Below, piece after piece: positions 22,564 to 34,100 of a stretch of DNA of 64,000 nt. Positions within the stretch are counted from its first letter, which is position 1. Each line of letters begins with the position of its first letter. Source of the stretch: Meconema thalassinum (taxonomy: Eukaryota > Arthropoda > Insecta > Orthoptera > Tettigoniidae); NCBI GenBank assembly GCA_946902985.2, contig OX336388.2, positions 1,388,756,223-1,388,820,222 of the forward strand, written 5' to 3'. The notes below the pieces were generated by a model that was not told the DNA's origin, did not search any database, and saw only the letters and a list, made by a program, of their open reading frames with translations. A program made the translations under genes and the position numbers.

Positions 22564-23200
22564 AGTGGACTAAAGTTGAAGGGACCTTAACATTAGTAAA
22601 TCTAGTCATATCGCTAAGTATAGGCCTAAACATTTTAGAAGCCATTTTTCAGTGTTACCTTCTTAATTTGATAAAATTGCTTTTCAGTTGATCAACACGA
22701 AAGTGCGCTCAAGTAAATTGGGTGGGGAGTTAAACGTATCTAGTGAATCCTGCTAACCTGGAAAAAATTACATTGACTACTCTTTTAAGCCAAAAATGTG
22801 TTCAACAGTATGATGAGGGATCTCAACCTTCAGCTTCGAGTTTGGATGGTATGTTTTCCCTGTACTTCTGTGTGTTTTCGAAGGTTCGACGATCAGCCCT
22901 TTGCTGGAGAGGCAGATTGAAGCTGTTGAACTGTACCTATTTAGAAGAATGTTCTGTATAACCTGAGTAGAAAGGAAGACTTATGTGCAAGTCCGTAACT
23001 TGTTAAATAAGAAAACAGAGCTTCTAACAGAGAACAGAGCTTCTAACAATCATCAAGAAGTGAAAGCTCAGGCTCATCATGACAAGTGGAACGTTATACA
23101 CGTCTCCAACTCATCACAGAGGTGAAAATTACCTATTACAGATACACATACTGTACTACTACAGACACTACAATAAGGCAGGTATTCAATGTTTGTATAC
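22564..23200. other. Non-coding stretch, nothing recognised
   Basis: Chance reading frames only. A short tandem ACAGAGCTTCTAACA pair occurs near 23016-23050. Confidence 0.4.
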
Positions 23201-23204
23201 ATAT

Positions 23205-23265
23205 ACACACACACCCAAGTACAAGGGGCTAAATGACCACGATGTCCAAGCCCCTCAAATGAAAC
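23205..23265 (+). repeat. SINE A/B tail fragment
   Basis: ACACACCCAAGTACAAGGGG, then CTAAATGACCACGATG and AGCCCCTCAAA, is the reversed shared SINE tail with an A-rich end. The rest of the SINE is not recognisable. Confidence 0.6.
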
Positions 23266-23430
23266 AAAAAAAAGTATTAGGCAGATTCATATGTAGAGAT
23301 ATTTCCACAGTTTAATTTAACTCCGTAATTTGGAAATATCTGAAAATACGTCCTCCAGTTTCCGTATTTAGAAATTAGGCGATCTGGATTTACATTATCA
23401 TTTTAATGAACTGCTTGATTTTTATATTAT

Positions 23431-24193
23431 TGTCGAAACATGGTGATACCACTATTTTTACCTGTTTGTTCTGTGATTTTGCCATTAACAAATAATCTTT
23501 CCTGCTGACTGATTGCAGTAATTAATTAAAATTAAATTCCGCAGTAATTAATTAAAATTAAATTCAGTAACTTAATTAATGTAGATTGGGCCCTCCTCCT
23601 TATTAATCTTTTCTCCACATAGGTAGGCTAGTTATTAGAGCAGAACCTAATACATGTTGTGATTTGATTTCATGTAAAATAACCTGCTGTGTACATCGAG
23701 GACCAAATGAGAAATTCATATCGTCAGCTGTTAGACGTGAAGATCGCTGTAAGTGACAGTCAAGAGTGCGCTGAACGAAATTCAGGACTGCTGTAATAAT
23801 AATGGCCGTGCTGCGTTGCCAGATTGACGAGTTGACCGGCCGAATGAATTTCACACGTGGTGAGTTTTGATATGCTGTTTGTATGGTTTTGGGGTGGTTG
23901 TAAATTCATTCTGTTCTTGTAGGAAATAGTCCAGCTCAATTTTACTGCGCCTGTGCTAAATGTACACCTCGGGAAGTGTTGTTTTGACTAAATTGTGTCA
24001 CGTGTTTCGAAAGAATAAAATGGTTGTCTGATTGGAAGTAGTTTTGGTAAAATTGAAATTATTGACGTTTTAAATTCTCTTGGAAATAGGCTGAAATTGA
24101 TATGCTTGTATTTCCAGTAAGAATAACTTAGTGTCTGTTTTGATGTGCGTTTAGTGCACGCCTGTTGAATCACGTAGTGATTTTGAACTATCA
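23431..24193 (+). repeat. Candidate 5' LTR
   Basis: It starts TGTCG and ends ATCA, immediately followed by a site close to the BEL primer-binding sequence but with three extra bases. It contains an AATAAA-type signal (AAGAATAAAATGG) near 24013 and a 26-bp tandem pair with TAATTAATTAAAATTAAATT at 23515-23565. Support comes only from its first 37 bases being repeated at 30138, so the right end is inferred. Confidence 0.4.
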
Positions 24194-24210
24194 TGGCGGC
24201 GACTGTGACA

Positions 24211-27200
24211 AGTTATTGTTTTATGCAACTGATGTCAGTAAAAATGTGAATTGCGTGTGTGGATTTATCATCAGCAGGTTCTTTGGGGTAAATCTGTAAT
24301 TATTCTTAATAATTGTTAGTGATGTAAGGCTGAAATTCTGCAATTTGCTGTGTGTAATACGTGTGAGGTATTATTGGTAGTTGTCAGCTGTTCGTTAAGC
24401 CAAACATTTCATGTTTTGTTGTCATTTCTTTAGCTGGGGGTTAATTATTTCGCTGTTGGTAGTTCTGTCAAATTAAATTGGACCGTGAGAGTATTAAAAT
24501 TTGGCGTTGTCAACTAATTCTGCGTTAAATTAATTCTGGGGAATGGTCGAATTGCTGTCTATATGTACGTTCGGTAATTGTGTTTTGAATGATGTTAAAT
24601 GTCGAATTGCGTGTGTGCTAATTCAGTATAAATGAATCAGGTGAGTGTTTATGTATGTATGATTTATGTTTAAGTTTGCTTAGTAATTGGGGGGAGAGTA
24701 AATAGTCTTGTTGTGACATGGGGATTTTAAGGTTAGATTGTCATCTAAATTGGTCAAGTATTAAATGGCTTTAATATTCAGTATCTTAGTGTGTGTTCGT
24801 TGAGTGACTTACTAAGTGGGATGTTTCTGGGAGGCATTCACCTTCATGGTCGCATCTCATTTAGGGTGTAAATAAATATTTTCCCCCGATTCGTGTCTTC
24901 CGTTTTAGGACGTATTTGTGCGATGTAAGGAGAACTGTGATTTCAGGGCTACAACTCGGGTTGTTTTATCAGGTCCTCACGTGAGTTGATACTCCGTTGG
25001 CGTTATAGTGTCTTGACGATCCGAAAACTAACATACTGGTGTAAATGGGGAATTTTAGGATTGTCCAGGGAAGGGAACACGTATGTCTGGTGCATGCATG
25101 AATGTATTTCTGTGGTTGATTGTGTTCAGGATGAAAGAGTGTGTGTGATGCGATTTTTATTGCTGCCCTGACTAGGAATCGAACTGGTGTTCTTTGGTGG
25201 TCAAAATTGTATTTATTTTCTTTTGTAATCCTTCAGTTTTTTTTAATCCTGCTGATTGAATGAAAGTCATGTGTGAATGAATTGATGTAGGTTTGCAATT
25301 TGAATTTGGGTGGGAGTAATTGAGGCCTAATTGCCAGTAATGTAAGATGGATTTTAATTAATTTTATATTAGTTGTATTAGTTGCATTTTGAAAATGGAC
25401 CTATTATGCAGATGTGCTTCGTATGGGGATCTACTGTCAGGAGTCCATTTAATTTGGGGTGTGAGTACCATCTTGATTGGGCCCGGGCAGGGTGTATATA
25501 GTATTTGCCCGAGTCGAGTGACTGGAGGTATGGGACTTCGTTATCTCGGTGACAGGCAATTTTTTTTGGGGGGGGGGGGTATTTAGAAGCCACTCGTCCA
25601 GTTAGTATGGAGAGTCGGGCCACGATTGGTGAGCTGTCGGTAAGTGTTTCTATACCATAGGGTATTTTGTGTTCATGATATTTGTACGATTGCTAATTTG
25701 CATAATTGAAAGTAACGGGTTATTGTCGTGGGTGGTAAAATCTTATAATGAGATGTTTGAGAAGGATGTGTGATGGATGATGGATGAATGTTAGGAACTG
25801 GAGTCCTGTGTTCGAGTTCCAGTGATGAAGTTGGTAACTCGGGGAATACTTGTTGATTTTTGGTATATAAAAAAAAATATATTTGGTAGTTCGGTTGGTG
25901 AAAGTTTTCCTTTAGGGAGATATCCTGCGGTGGCATGCTGAGTTGTCGTTGTATGTCAGCTGCTGTGTTCACTAGTCTGATTTTGAGATTTTTGGGAGGT
26001 TGCAATGCTTCGTTTGCGATGGCATTGAAATAGGCTGGTTCGTTAGTTATTCATAACTTGCAGTTTCTTGCTGTTAGGCGGCTAGGTTATTCTATTGTGG
26101 TCGCATTTCTGAAGAGTTGTAGGTTCGTGAGATTTCATGTAGACTCCCGTTAGCTTGGGTGTGTTCACTTCACAATCAGCTGTTGTAGGCGTTCATGCAT
26201 ATTTTGATATTTTGATTCTGGAGTTTTCACTTGAGGGTGCTTCAGTGCATTAGTTGGTTAGTTATTTATAACTTGCAGCCTTGATCTGTTAGACCGCTGG
26301 CGTTTCTGTTGTAGTTTCAACTCTGAAAGGTTCTGGGTTCGTTAAAATTTTGTGTAGCCCCGTCACCTTGGGTATGTGTGAGTTTGGCTGTTGCCACCGG
26401 ATGTTCTGATCGATTGTGAGCCTTAGTCAGTGTCCTGGGTAGTTACTGGAGTAATCATCTTTGGTGGTAAATAAATTTAAATTCTCTGAGTAATAGAGTG
26501 TTGATAGCTTGGCAGTTTTTTTTTTTAGTGCGAGGTTCCAATGTGGTTAGGCGCGAGCTGGATTTATGGACTTATTTTGAAGATTTTAATTGCTTCGTGC
26601 CTTTTGAGATGTAACATCTGTCACTGCTGTGATTTGTAATTCTGAATAATTTAGTGTTGATATTCTGGGAGGAATTTTATTGGCGTTAGAATTTGGTGAG
26701 ATACAGACACGTGTTGTTAGTCGAGGAGGTTGTGAATTTTGAGATTTTAAGTAGCTTCTTGAAGTTAATGTTTTGGGAACGTATGATGACAGTGGTGCGT
26801 TGAAGCATCATGGGTTCGATTTGAGTGTGGTCATAAAAGTGTCACCCGGTATTTGAATGGTGAACATTAATGGAAGGTGACACACGTTGTTAGTTAGAGA
26901 CGTCTGTAGTCTGTGGTAACGCCAGTTAGAGAAATTTTCGGGATTGTGTTTGTCTGTGTTGTGTGATTGGAAGGTGAACCACGTGCACTAGGGTGTGTGT
27001 GACGCTTGGTGGGTGCCCTACCTTGTGTCGAATGTGTATTTATGTTTTGGTAATGTGTTGTACTGTCATCTTCTGAGGCGGCCATGCCTTTGTGGGGGAA
27101 GATGTTAATTACCCTCTGTGGGGTCGTGTGTTGATCCGAAGGGGGAGCTCAGGTACCGAGCTGATTATGTCGTGATGGCCAGGGTTTGGTGGCGCAAGAG

Positions 27201-28060
27201 TGATGTTCCTCCCGGTGTCATAAGGGAGAGGACCTGTCATGTGAAGGACAGGGCGGTGTTTGTTTGTGTAGTGTGTGAATGACAGTGCATACTGTTTTAA
27301 TAATTCACGTCAGGTTATGAACTGCAGTCCTCGTGCTGTTTTCCTGGTTCGCTAGTTGTCCTATGGAATTTAGGGTTATTTATGTTTTGTGTTGTCACCG
27401 GGAACATTGCCCGTTGGCAGATATGGAGTGGGAGAAATATCGGGGTGAGAGCCCGATGGAATTAAGGGCATTCTTATTATTAAAGTGTGAATGTGTGTGT
27501 GAATTATGTGGGTGACGTGTTTTTTTCTTATTTTGTTTGTCTTGCTGCTAGTGTGCTTGCGTGATAGGATGTTGTGGTCTTTGTTCCTCCTGTCCTTGGA
27601 GGCCACTGAGGGCAGTGTGGGTCAGGAACATGTAAAATTGAGCAAGACATGTAATTTGTGTTTGTGTGCATATCAAAACGAGCTCTGTGTGATGCCTTCG
27701 GTGCGGTAGGTAATTTTGTAATGTATTAACTTGAGCGGTGCCACGGGCGGTATAGTAAATGTAGTTCTGATGGAATGCCCCGTGCGGCATGTTAATGTAA
27801 TTGTCATTGTGAATTTTGGAAATAGTTACGTGCTGCCCTGATTTCGTGAAGTCGCAGAAAAATGGTCCTTCGGTTTTGTTAAAGTAAATTCATTTTGAAA
27901 AAATTGTTTAAAATTTTTGGTGGGCAAGTTCTAGGTGCCTTTGATTTGCATATTCTAAAGAAAAATTCTGGGTTCTGTACACCTTAGTCAAATTTTGGTT
28001 ATTCTTGCTAAGTATTGTAGTGAACTTTCAATTAAGCTTGTTAACGTCAGTCATATCGTA
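24211..28060 (+). other. G+T-rich non-coding segment
   Basis: Almost 4 kb with long-range strand asymmetry, many GTGTGT and TTTTG words and no coding domain on either strand. Minus-strand frames in it are long only because the complement is A+C-rich and stop-poor. A loose internal duplication is visible: GTTAGTTATTCATAACTTGC near 26044 and GGTTAGTTATTTATAACTTG near 26256, each followed about 80-90 bases later by GTAG...CCnGTnAnCTTGGGT. Confidence 0.6.
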
Positions 28061-30108
28061 TAGTTGGTTGCCCCTTTCGTGTGTTTTTCATACTTCAGTG
28101 GACCTTTAATTATGCCCTGGACACTATCTCTTTGTGCAGAACCTTGTTTGAAGCATCAAGTATCCCTTGTGATTTGAAAGACTCTTAAGTGAACTTCGAT
28201 GGCACACTAATGCTTCGTGTGATGTTTTTTTCTATCCTTCCTGGGATAACTTCAGCTGTTATGGGCTGGTTGGCTGGCCTGGAACGATTGTTCCCTCTAA
28301 GGGAACTGTATTTGGACCATACGCTGCTGTTCTGATGTGTGTTTCAGTGGTCACTATGTGGGACGTGTACTACCAATCTGGGCCCAGTTTGGAGGTACCA
28401 TCTAGGTCCCATGGCACCATTCTACCCGAGGAGATCTACTTCAAGGTCCGCTGGCGGAGATTGGAGTAGCCTCTTCAGCTGCCAAGAGACCAGCTGGACA
28501 CCATCACCCTGTTCATCATCTCCCCATCGTCTTCCTTTGGAGGAGGAGGATGTACCAATTTTGCAAATCGGTACATGTTCATCTTACCTTCGAGACGCAG
28601 CAAGAGCTCCAGATCTGACCAGATTATCATGAGGGCATACAACAGGCCTCTTCTGAGAATTCCTTCGCCAATCCGGCGCCTGACTGTTTGTGAAATGGGT
28701 TCGCCGAGCCCTTTCTGCCAGGATTTGTGCCTTTGTGTGTCCTGTCACTCATAGGCTTATCATTGATAGACACTTGTAAAGGGAGATAAATCGAGCTTTG
28801 TGTCTGCAAACATTGGAAAAGCAACATTTCTTGTCAGCTACATTCGCCAAGCCCTTATTCTAAGAACACCCTTGCAAGAACATTGTGTAACGCCTCAGCT
28901 CCTGGAAGGTTTCTACGCAGTAACCTGTATGGGCTGATATTCAATAGTACCCACTCAAAACCTTGGACTCTGGCCTTGAACTCTGGCTTTGTTTTGGCCG
29001 ATTGTGCCTCTAGTCGCAGTTGGTATTACTGGAGGGTTGTGGTGGGGGTCGGCTGATATACAAGGGTGGAATCTGTGACTAGAAAGAACAGTGCGAGAGG
29101 AACCTTGCTGACGGAAGGGCTGTTAAGCGATCGCCTCCGGGGAACTGATGGCAGTTCTCCGGAGGGCTGAAATACACCAGGTGTTATGAACTTTTGTTAG
29201 AAGGGGCAACCGTTCGATGGAACATTAAACTGTGTCTTTTGCTATGTCGTTAAGGCCATGTGACGGTGGACCGTATTTTAAGCGGACTGACATTATTATT
29301 TTAGTATGTAATATTTTGGAAGGGTTTGTATGATTTGGTGGTACCTTTATATGTAATTACTGCAGGGTGGGTTATTATTGCCCTATTTCCCGTTAGCTGG
29401 ATGGGAACCTCGTGGATTTAACTTTGGTCAGATAGGCTTCAGAAGACAGTCAGTGCTGGACTCTGAAGTTTCTCAGACGCTTTCGTTCACTAAGGAACGC
29501 GTAAGTTGCTTATGTAACATTGTTGTAGAAGTGGCACAGAGTCTAACTTCATGTTGTTATTCCTTTAGTTTTGTCGTCGGGGGAATCTTTCTAATCAAAT
29601 TCTTTTCTATCACAAATGTAGATGTGTGTAATCTTGCCAAGCGGGCAAGTGTCTGGTTTGTTTAGGTTAAGTCATTTCATTGGTGTTTAATTAGATCATA
29701 TTTGTCAGACGGTTAATTTTAGTGGTGGAAGGTTTATCTTGTAATTTGTTTGATCTTAATGTTCAATACATGTTAGCTTATTTTGATTTGTCATATTATT
29801 TATTGCATGAAGTCACTAGGAATATTATTCCCCTTTTCATTCTTCATCTTTGGCAGGGTCAATTTAATACGGCCTGCTGAGGTACGCATCCAGCCTTCTA
29901 CTCAACAAGCTGGTCTTGACATTGGTTTCGTCCCGCCTAATCTCTTTTCCTAAATCAAATGAGGATGTTCTTGAAAACCAAGCAAATCGGAACATTCCCT
30001 CCTAGTTTTTTTTGCTGTGAACTCAGCTGACCTAGCGAGTAATTAAATGATAATTTTGATATGCTAATATTATTTTTATTATTATCACATCTTGGGTTAT
30101 CGAATAGG
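28061..30108 (+). other. Non-coding segment before polypurine tract
   Basis: Composition returns towards balance. The 97-aa frame at 28339-28632 and the 95-aa frame at 29378-29665 have no recognisable domains. A short hairpin-like GGGAACTGATGGCAGTTCTCC segment lies near 29140-29162. The region ends in the purine-rich GAATAGGGAAGGGGGGGATG. Confidence 0.4.
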
Positions 30109-30174
30109 GAAGGGGGGGATGAGGCCACTGTTACAATTGTCGAAACATGGTGATACCACTATTTTTACCTGTTT

Positions 30175-30459
30175 TTAAAAACTGAACATTATGACAGTGA
30201 ATCACAAAATAAAAAACGCGAACATCCATGGACAAAAACTGTGAACAAAAAACAAAACATTCCTCCCAATGTTGCCATAAAGCAGCCAAAGGTTTCAGAC
30301 CAGTCAAATAATGAATTTCACGAAGCAAGTATGAAATAAAACGAAAATGGGGGGGTAATGAAATGAAAATTATAACTTGCCCCCCCTCTGGAAAAATCCT
30401 GCGGGCGCCCATGGTAGTCAGCCTTCTTCTTTCAGTAGGTAACTTGCAGAATACAATAA
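30175..30459. other. Left flank of Gypsy insertion
   Basis: Non-coding. It contains GCGGGCGCCCATGG next to a CCCCCCTCTGG run near 30379-30412, a style seen at transposon ends, but no partner was identified. Confidence 0.3.
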
Positions 30460-31143
30460 TGTTACGTGCCACCCCCTAGTGGCACTTTTGTTAACTGGAT
30501 TACGGTGGGAAGGAAACACAACACCATTTACTGCTTAAAGAAATAATTAACTTTATTGCGGCCAGAAAATTACACTAGTCAGCAAATACAAGCAATTAGG
30601 AGCCTTATTCCAGTTTCCTCAAATCTCTTCCTTATGCGCTCTTGGCCCCTTTCACTTGCAACAGACCACAGAAGTTAATCTGTCCTAATGAGTACGGTGG
30701 CCTTGACAGAAACTACCTGTTCCTCTCATTTATGTTCTCCGACCACAATTACTTACGATCACTTGCTGCAGGCTATTTCGCTGTCCACAAGCTGGGAGAA
30801 ACAATGTCACAGGATTTCGTAACTCGCACAGCACTTCGTCACCACACTTCTGTCGCACAAGATAATCGCTCGCACTAGCTCGTAAAACACCACCACAACT
30901 GCTTCACGGGTCACTCTTATATAGCAGGCCGGTGACTCAATAAATGGTTCTAGATCCATCCAGAGTCCACGGCTTCTCGAGGTTTCCACCGCTGGTCCAG
31001 TCACGAATCTTCTGGACTATCCCTTTGTCTGTAGTAGCCCTGTTGCATAAGGCGCGCGCAATACAGGAGGCAAGCCACAGCCCAGCCCCTGGGGCAGTTG
31101 TGACTCAAGCGGCGAGCGATGACACAAACTCACAGCCGTAACA
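30460..31143 (-). repeat. Gypsy 3' LTR
   Basis: 684 bp, matching 36341-37024 base for base as far as I can read. On the element strand the polypurine tract AGGAAGGGGGTGG (plus 31144-31156) abuts it. The frames of 78 and 65 aa inside it recur in the other LTR and are not genes. Confidence 0.96.
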
Positions 31144-31180
31144 CCACCCCCTTCCTAAAAAGGCTGATCGTCCCGATCAA

Positions 31181-34100
31181 TCATTGGTCCGTCTGTGTCC
31201 CTCCGTAGGCTGCCAGGCGATCTCGATGCACGATCTTCATCTTCGCCCTCGGGCTCCGCTGGATCCTGTAGACGACATCGTTGATCCGTTTCACGACTCG
31301 GTACGGGCCCTCCCAGGACTTCTGCAGTTTGGGTGACAGGCCTTTCTTCCGTAATGGGTTGAAGAGCCAGACCAGGTCGTCCTCGTGGAATCCGCCGGCA
31401 TCCGTCTGCTGGTCGTATCGGATCTTCATTCTGTCGGTCTCGATCCGCAGTTTCCTCCTCGCGAACGCGTGCACGTCCTCCAGTTGGTCGACCAGTTCTT
31501 GACAATACTGGCTTACCGGGATCGGATCATTCCCAGGTCGGCCAAAGGCAAGATCGACAGGTAGACGGAGCTCCCTCCCAAACATGGCCCGGGCTGGTGT
31601 GCACCCGGTGGCTTCATGCACGGCGGCGCGGTAGGCCAGGAGAAATAGTGGAAGATGTTTGTCCCAATCCCTCTGGTGCTCGCTGACGACTATTCGAAGA
31701 TGGTTCTCGATGGTGCGATTGAATCGCTCTACCATCCCGTCGGACTGAGGGTGTAGTGGCGTTGTCCTTGTCTTCCGGATTCCCAGCAGCTGGCATAGGT
31801 TCTGGAACACCTGCGACTCGAAGTTCCTCCCTTGGTCGGAGTGCAGCTCCAGGGGCACTCCGTACCGGCTGACGAATTCCTTCACCAGGGTCTCTGCAAT
31901 CGTCGCGGCTTCTTGGTTAGGGAGCGCATACGCCTCCGGCCATTTGGTAAAGTAGTCGCTGACGACTAATATGTAGCGGTTCCCAGCCTCGCTTAACGGG
32001 AATGGCCCAGCAACATCGATGGCCACTCTCTCCATGGGGCCGCCCACGTTGTAGGGCTTCAGTGGACCCCGTCGTCTTCGTCCTGGGCCCTTGCTGGCTG
32101 CGCAATCGTGGCACCTCGCGCAGTGGTTCTCCACGTCTGTTCGGCATCCGATCCAGTAGAACCGCTCTCTCAGCTTCTCCAGGGTCTTCTTTATCCCTAG
32201 GTGTCCACCAGATGATCCTCCATGAACTTCCTTCAGGACTTCCTCCGTCATAGCCTTTGGAACGACGACTTGTTCCCGAGATGTCTTCCCGTCGGTGCTC
32301 TCCCAGGTACGGCAGATGAGGCCATCCCTTACAATCAGCGAGTCCCACTGTGCCCAGTAGGACTTAAACTTTGGGCTGCAGTCACTCACAATATTCCACC
32401 CGGGTCTGGGGACACAGGCCCTCTTCCATTCGGCTATCAGTCCCAGGTCATCATCTTCCGCTTGCGCCCGCGTGAAAGATTCGCGGCTCCAGCTCCCTTG
32501 AAGTTCCACGGTAGTCCGTCGGCACAGTATCCCGGTGTTCTCCTCCCTCCTAGTACAGAAGGTGCAGTCTTCGGGGCACGGTCTTCGTGACAGGGCGTCG
32601 GCGTTAGAATGCAGTTGGCCTTTCCTGTGCTGAATCTCAAAGTTGTATTGTTGAAGCCTCTCTAACCACCGCGCGAGTTGACCCTCGGGCTGCTTGAAGT
32701 TCAGGAGCCACCGCAGGGATGCATGGTCGGTCCTGATGAGAAATTCTTGCCCGTACAGGTACTTGTGGAAGTGTTCAATGGTCTTCACGATGGCGAGCAG
32801 CTCCTTCCTGGTGACGCAGTAGTTCCTTTCTGGCTTTGACAAGGCCTTGCTGAAGTAGGCTACTACTCTTTCCTCGCCGTCCACTACTTGCGACAGGATT
32901 CCCCCTATGCCAAAGTCGCTGGCATCGGTATCGACGATGAACCTTGTTCCAGGTCTGGGGTAGGCCAAAATAGGCGCGGTGCACAGAGCCTGCTTGAGTT
33001 GTTCGAAGGCACTGTGGCATTCTGCTGTCCACGTGAAGAGTTGGTCCTTCTCAGTCAGTCGATGTAAAGGTTTGGCGATGTCGGCGAATCCCCTCACGAA
33101 GCGACGGTAATAAGTGCAGAGTCCCAGGAAGCTTCGTAGTTGGGACTTGTCCTTCGGAACTGGCCACTCCCTCACAGCTGCGGTCTTCTCTGGGTCGGTG
33201 CGCACCCCTTCCTCGGAGACGATATGCCCAAGGTACTGGACCCGCTTCTGGAAGAGCTGACACTTCTTGGGGCTCAACTTCAGCTGGGCAGCCCGTAGCT
33301 TCAACAAGATCTCCTTCAGGTTGCTGTAGTGCTCCTCGAAGCTTCTCCCCAGAACGATGACATCGTCTAAGTAGACCAGGCAGGTCTTCCAGTGTAGTCC
33401 CCTCAGAATGGACTCCATTAGCCTTTCGAAGGTCGCAGGGGCGTTGCACAGACCGAATGGCATGACGGTGAACTGCCAGAGCCCGCTGCCCACAGAGAAC
33501 GCCGTTTTCTCGCGGTCCTTAGGGTGGACCTCCACCTGCCAGTAGCCACTCTTCAAATCCAAGGTGGAGAACCATCTCGACCCTGATATGGTGTCCAGGG
33601 TATCGTCGATCCGGGGTAGAGGGTAGCTGTCCTTCTTCGTGACGTCATTCACCCGCCTGTAATCCACGCAGAACCTGGTGGAACCGTCCTTCTTCTTCAC
33701 TAGCACGACCGGAGAACTCCAAGGACTATGTGATGGCTCGATCACCCCTTGCTCCTTCATCTCTTCTACCATCCGGTCGACTTCGGCTTGCTTGGCGAGC
33801 GGGACTCGTCGGAATGGGGCCCTAATCGGTGCGCTGTCCCCAACGTCGATTCTGTGCTGGACCAAGCTTGTCCTGCCGAAGTCTTTGCTCCCCACGGAGA
33901 AGACGTCCTGGAATTCGCGTAACAGGTCCTGAAGTTGGCGTGATTGTTCCCCGTCTAAATGGTCCTGGGATCCTTGGTACAGCTGCTGTAGTTCTTTTGG
34001 CAGTGTGCGTCTTCTTCGGTTGTCCGTCTCCAGGTGCCCGTCCGTCGTGTCGGTGATGCGGGCAATCCAGGTAACGGGCTCGCAGACTCCTAGGTTGGTG

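Larger units (their letters stand above)
23431..30174 (+). mobile_element. Candidate non-coding LTR element, G+T-rich
   Basis: A 39-bp perfect direct repeat (ATTGTCGAAACATGGTGATA and on) lies at 23429-23467 and 30136-30174. Between them are about 6.7 kb without any recognisable coding domain. From about 23.9 to 28 kb the plus strand is visibly rich in G and T. One reading is a 5' LTR at 23431-24193 (TGTCGAAACA to GAACTATCA), a PBS-like site directly after it (TGGCGGCGACTGTGACA, 24194-24210), and a polypurine tract near 30109-30128 just before a 3' LTR of which only 37 bp survive. That would be a LARD-like, non-coding LTR element. The alternative is an insertion with an unusually long target duplication. 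Class uncertain. Confidence 0.45.

Noticed and set aside
23603..29665. Minus-strand ORFs of 60-113 aa in the G+T-rich segment, and plus-strand ORFs at 28339 and 29378.
   Set aside because: The skew makes the complement poor in stop codons. Composition is low complexity and no domain is visible.
30642..31141. Short ORFs repeated exactly in both Gypsy LTRs (also 36523-37022).
   Set aside because: Identical because the LTRs are identical. They have no domain and lie in non-coding LTR sequence.
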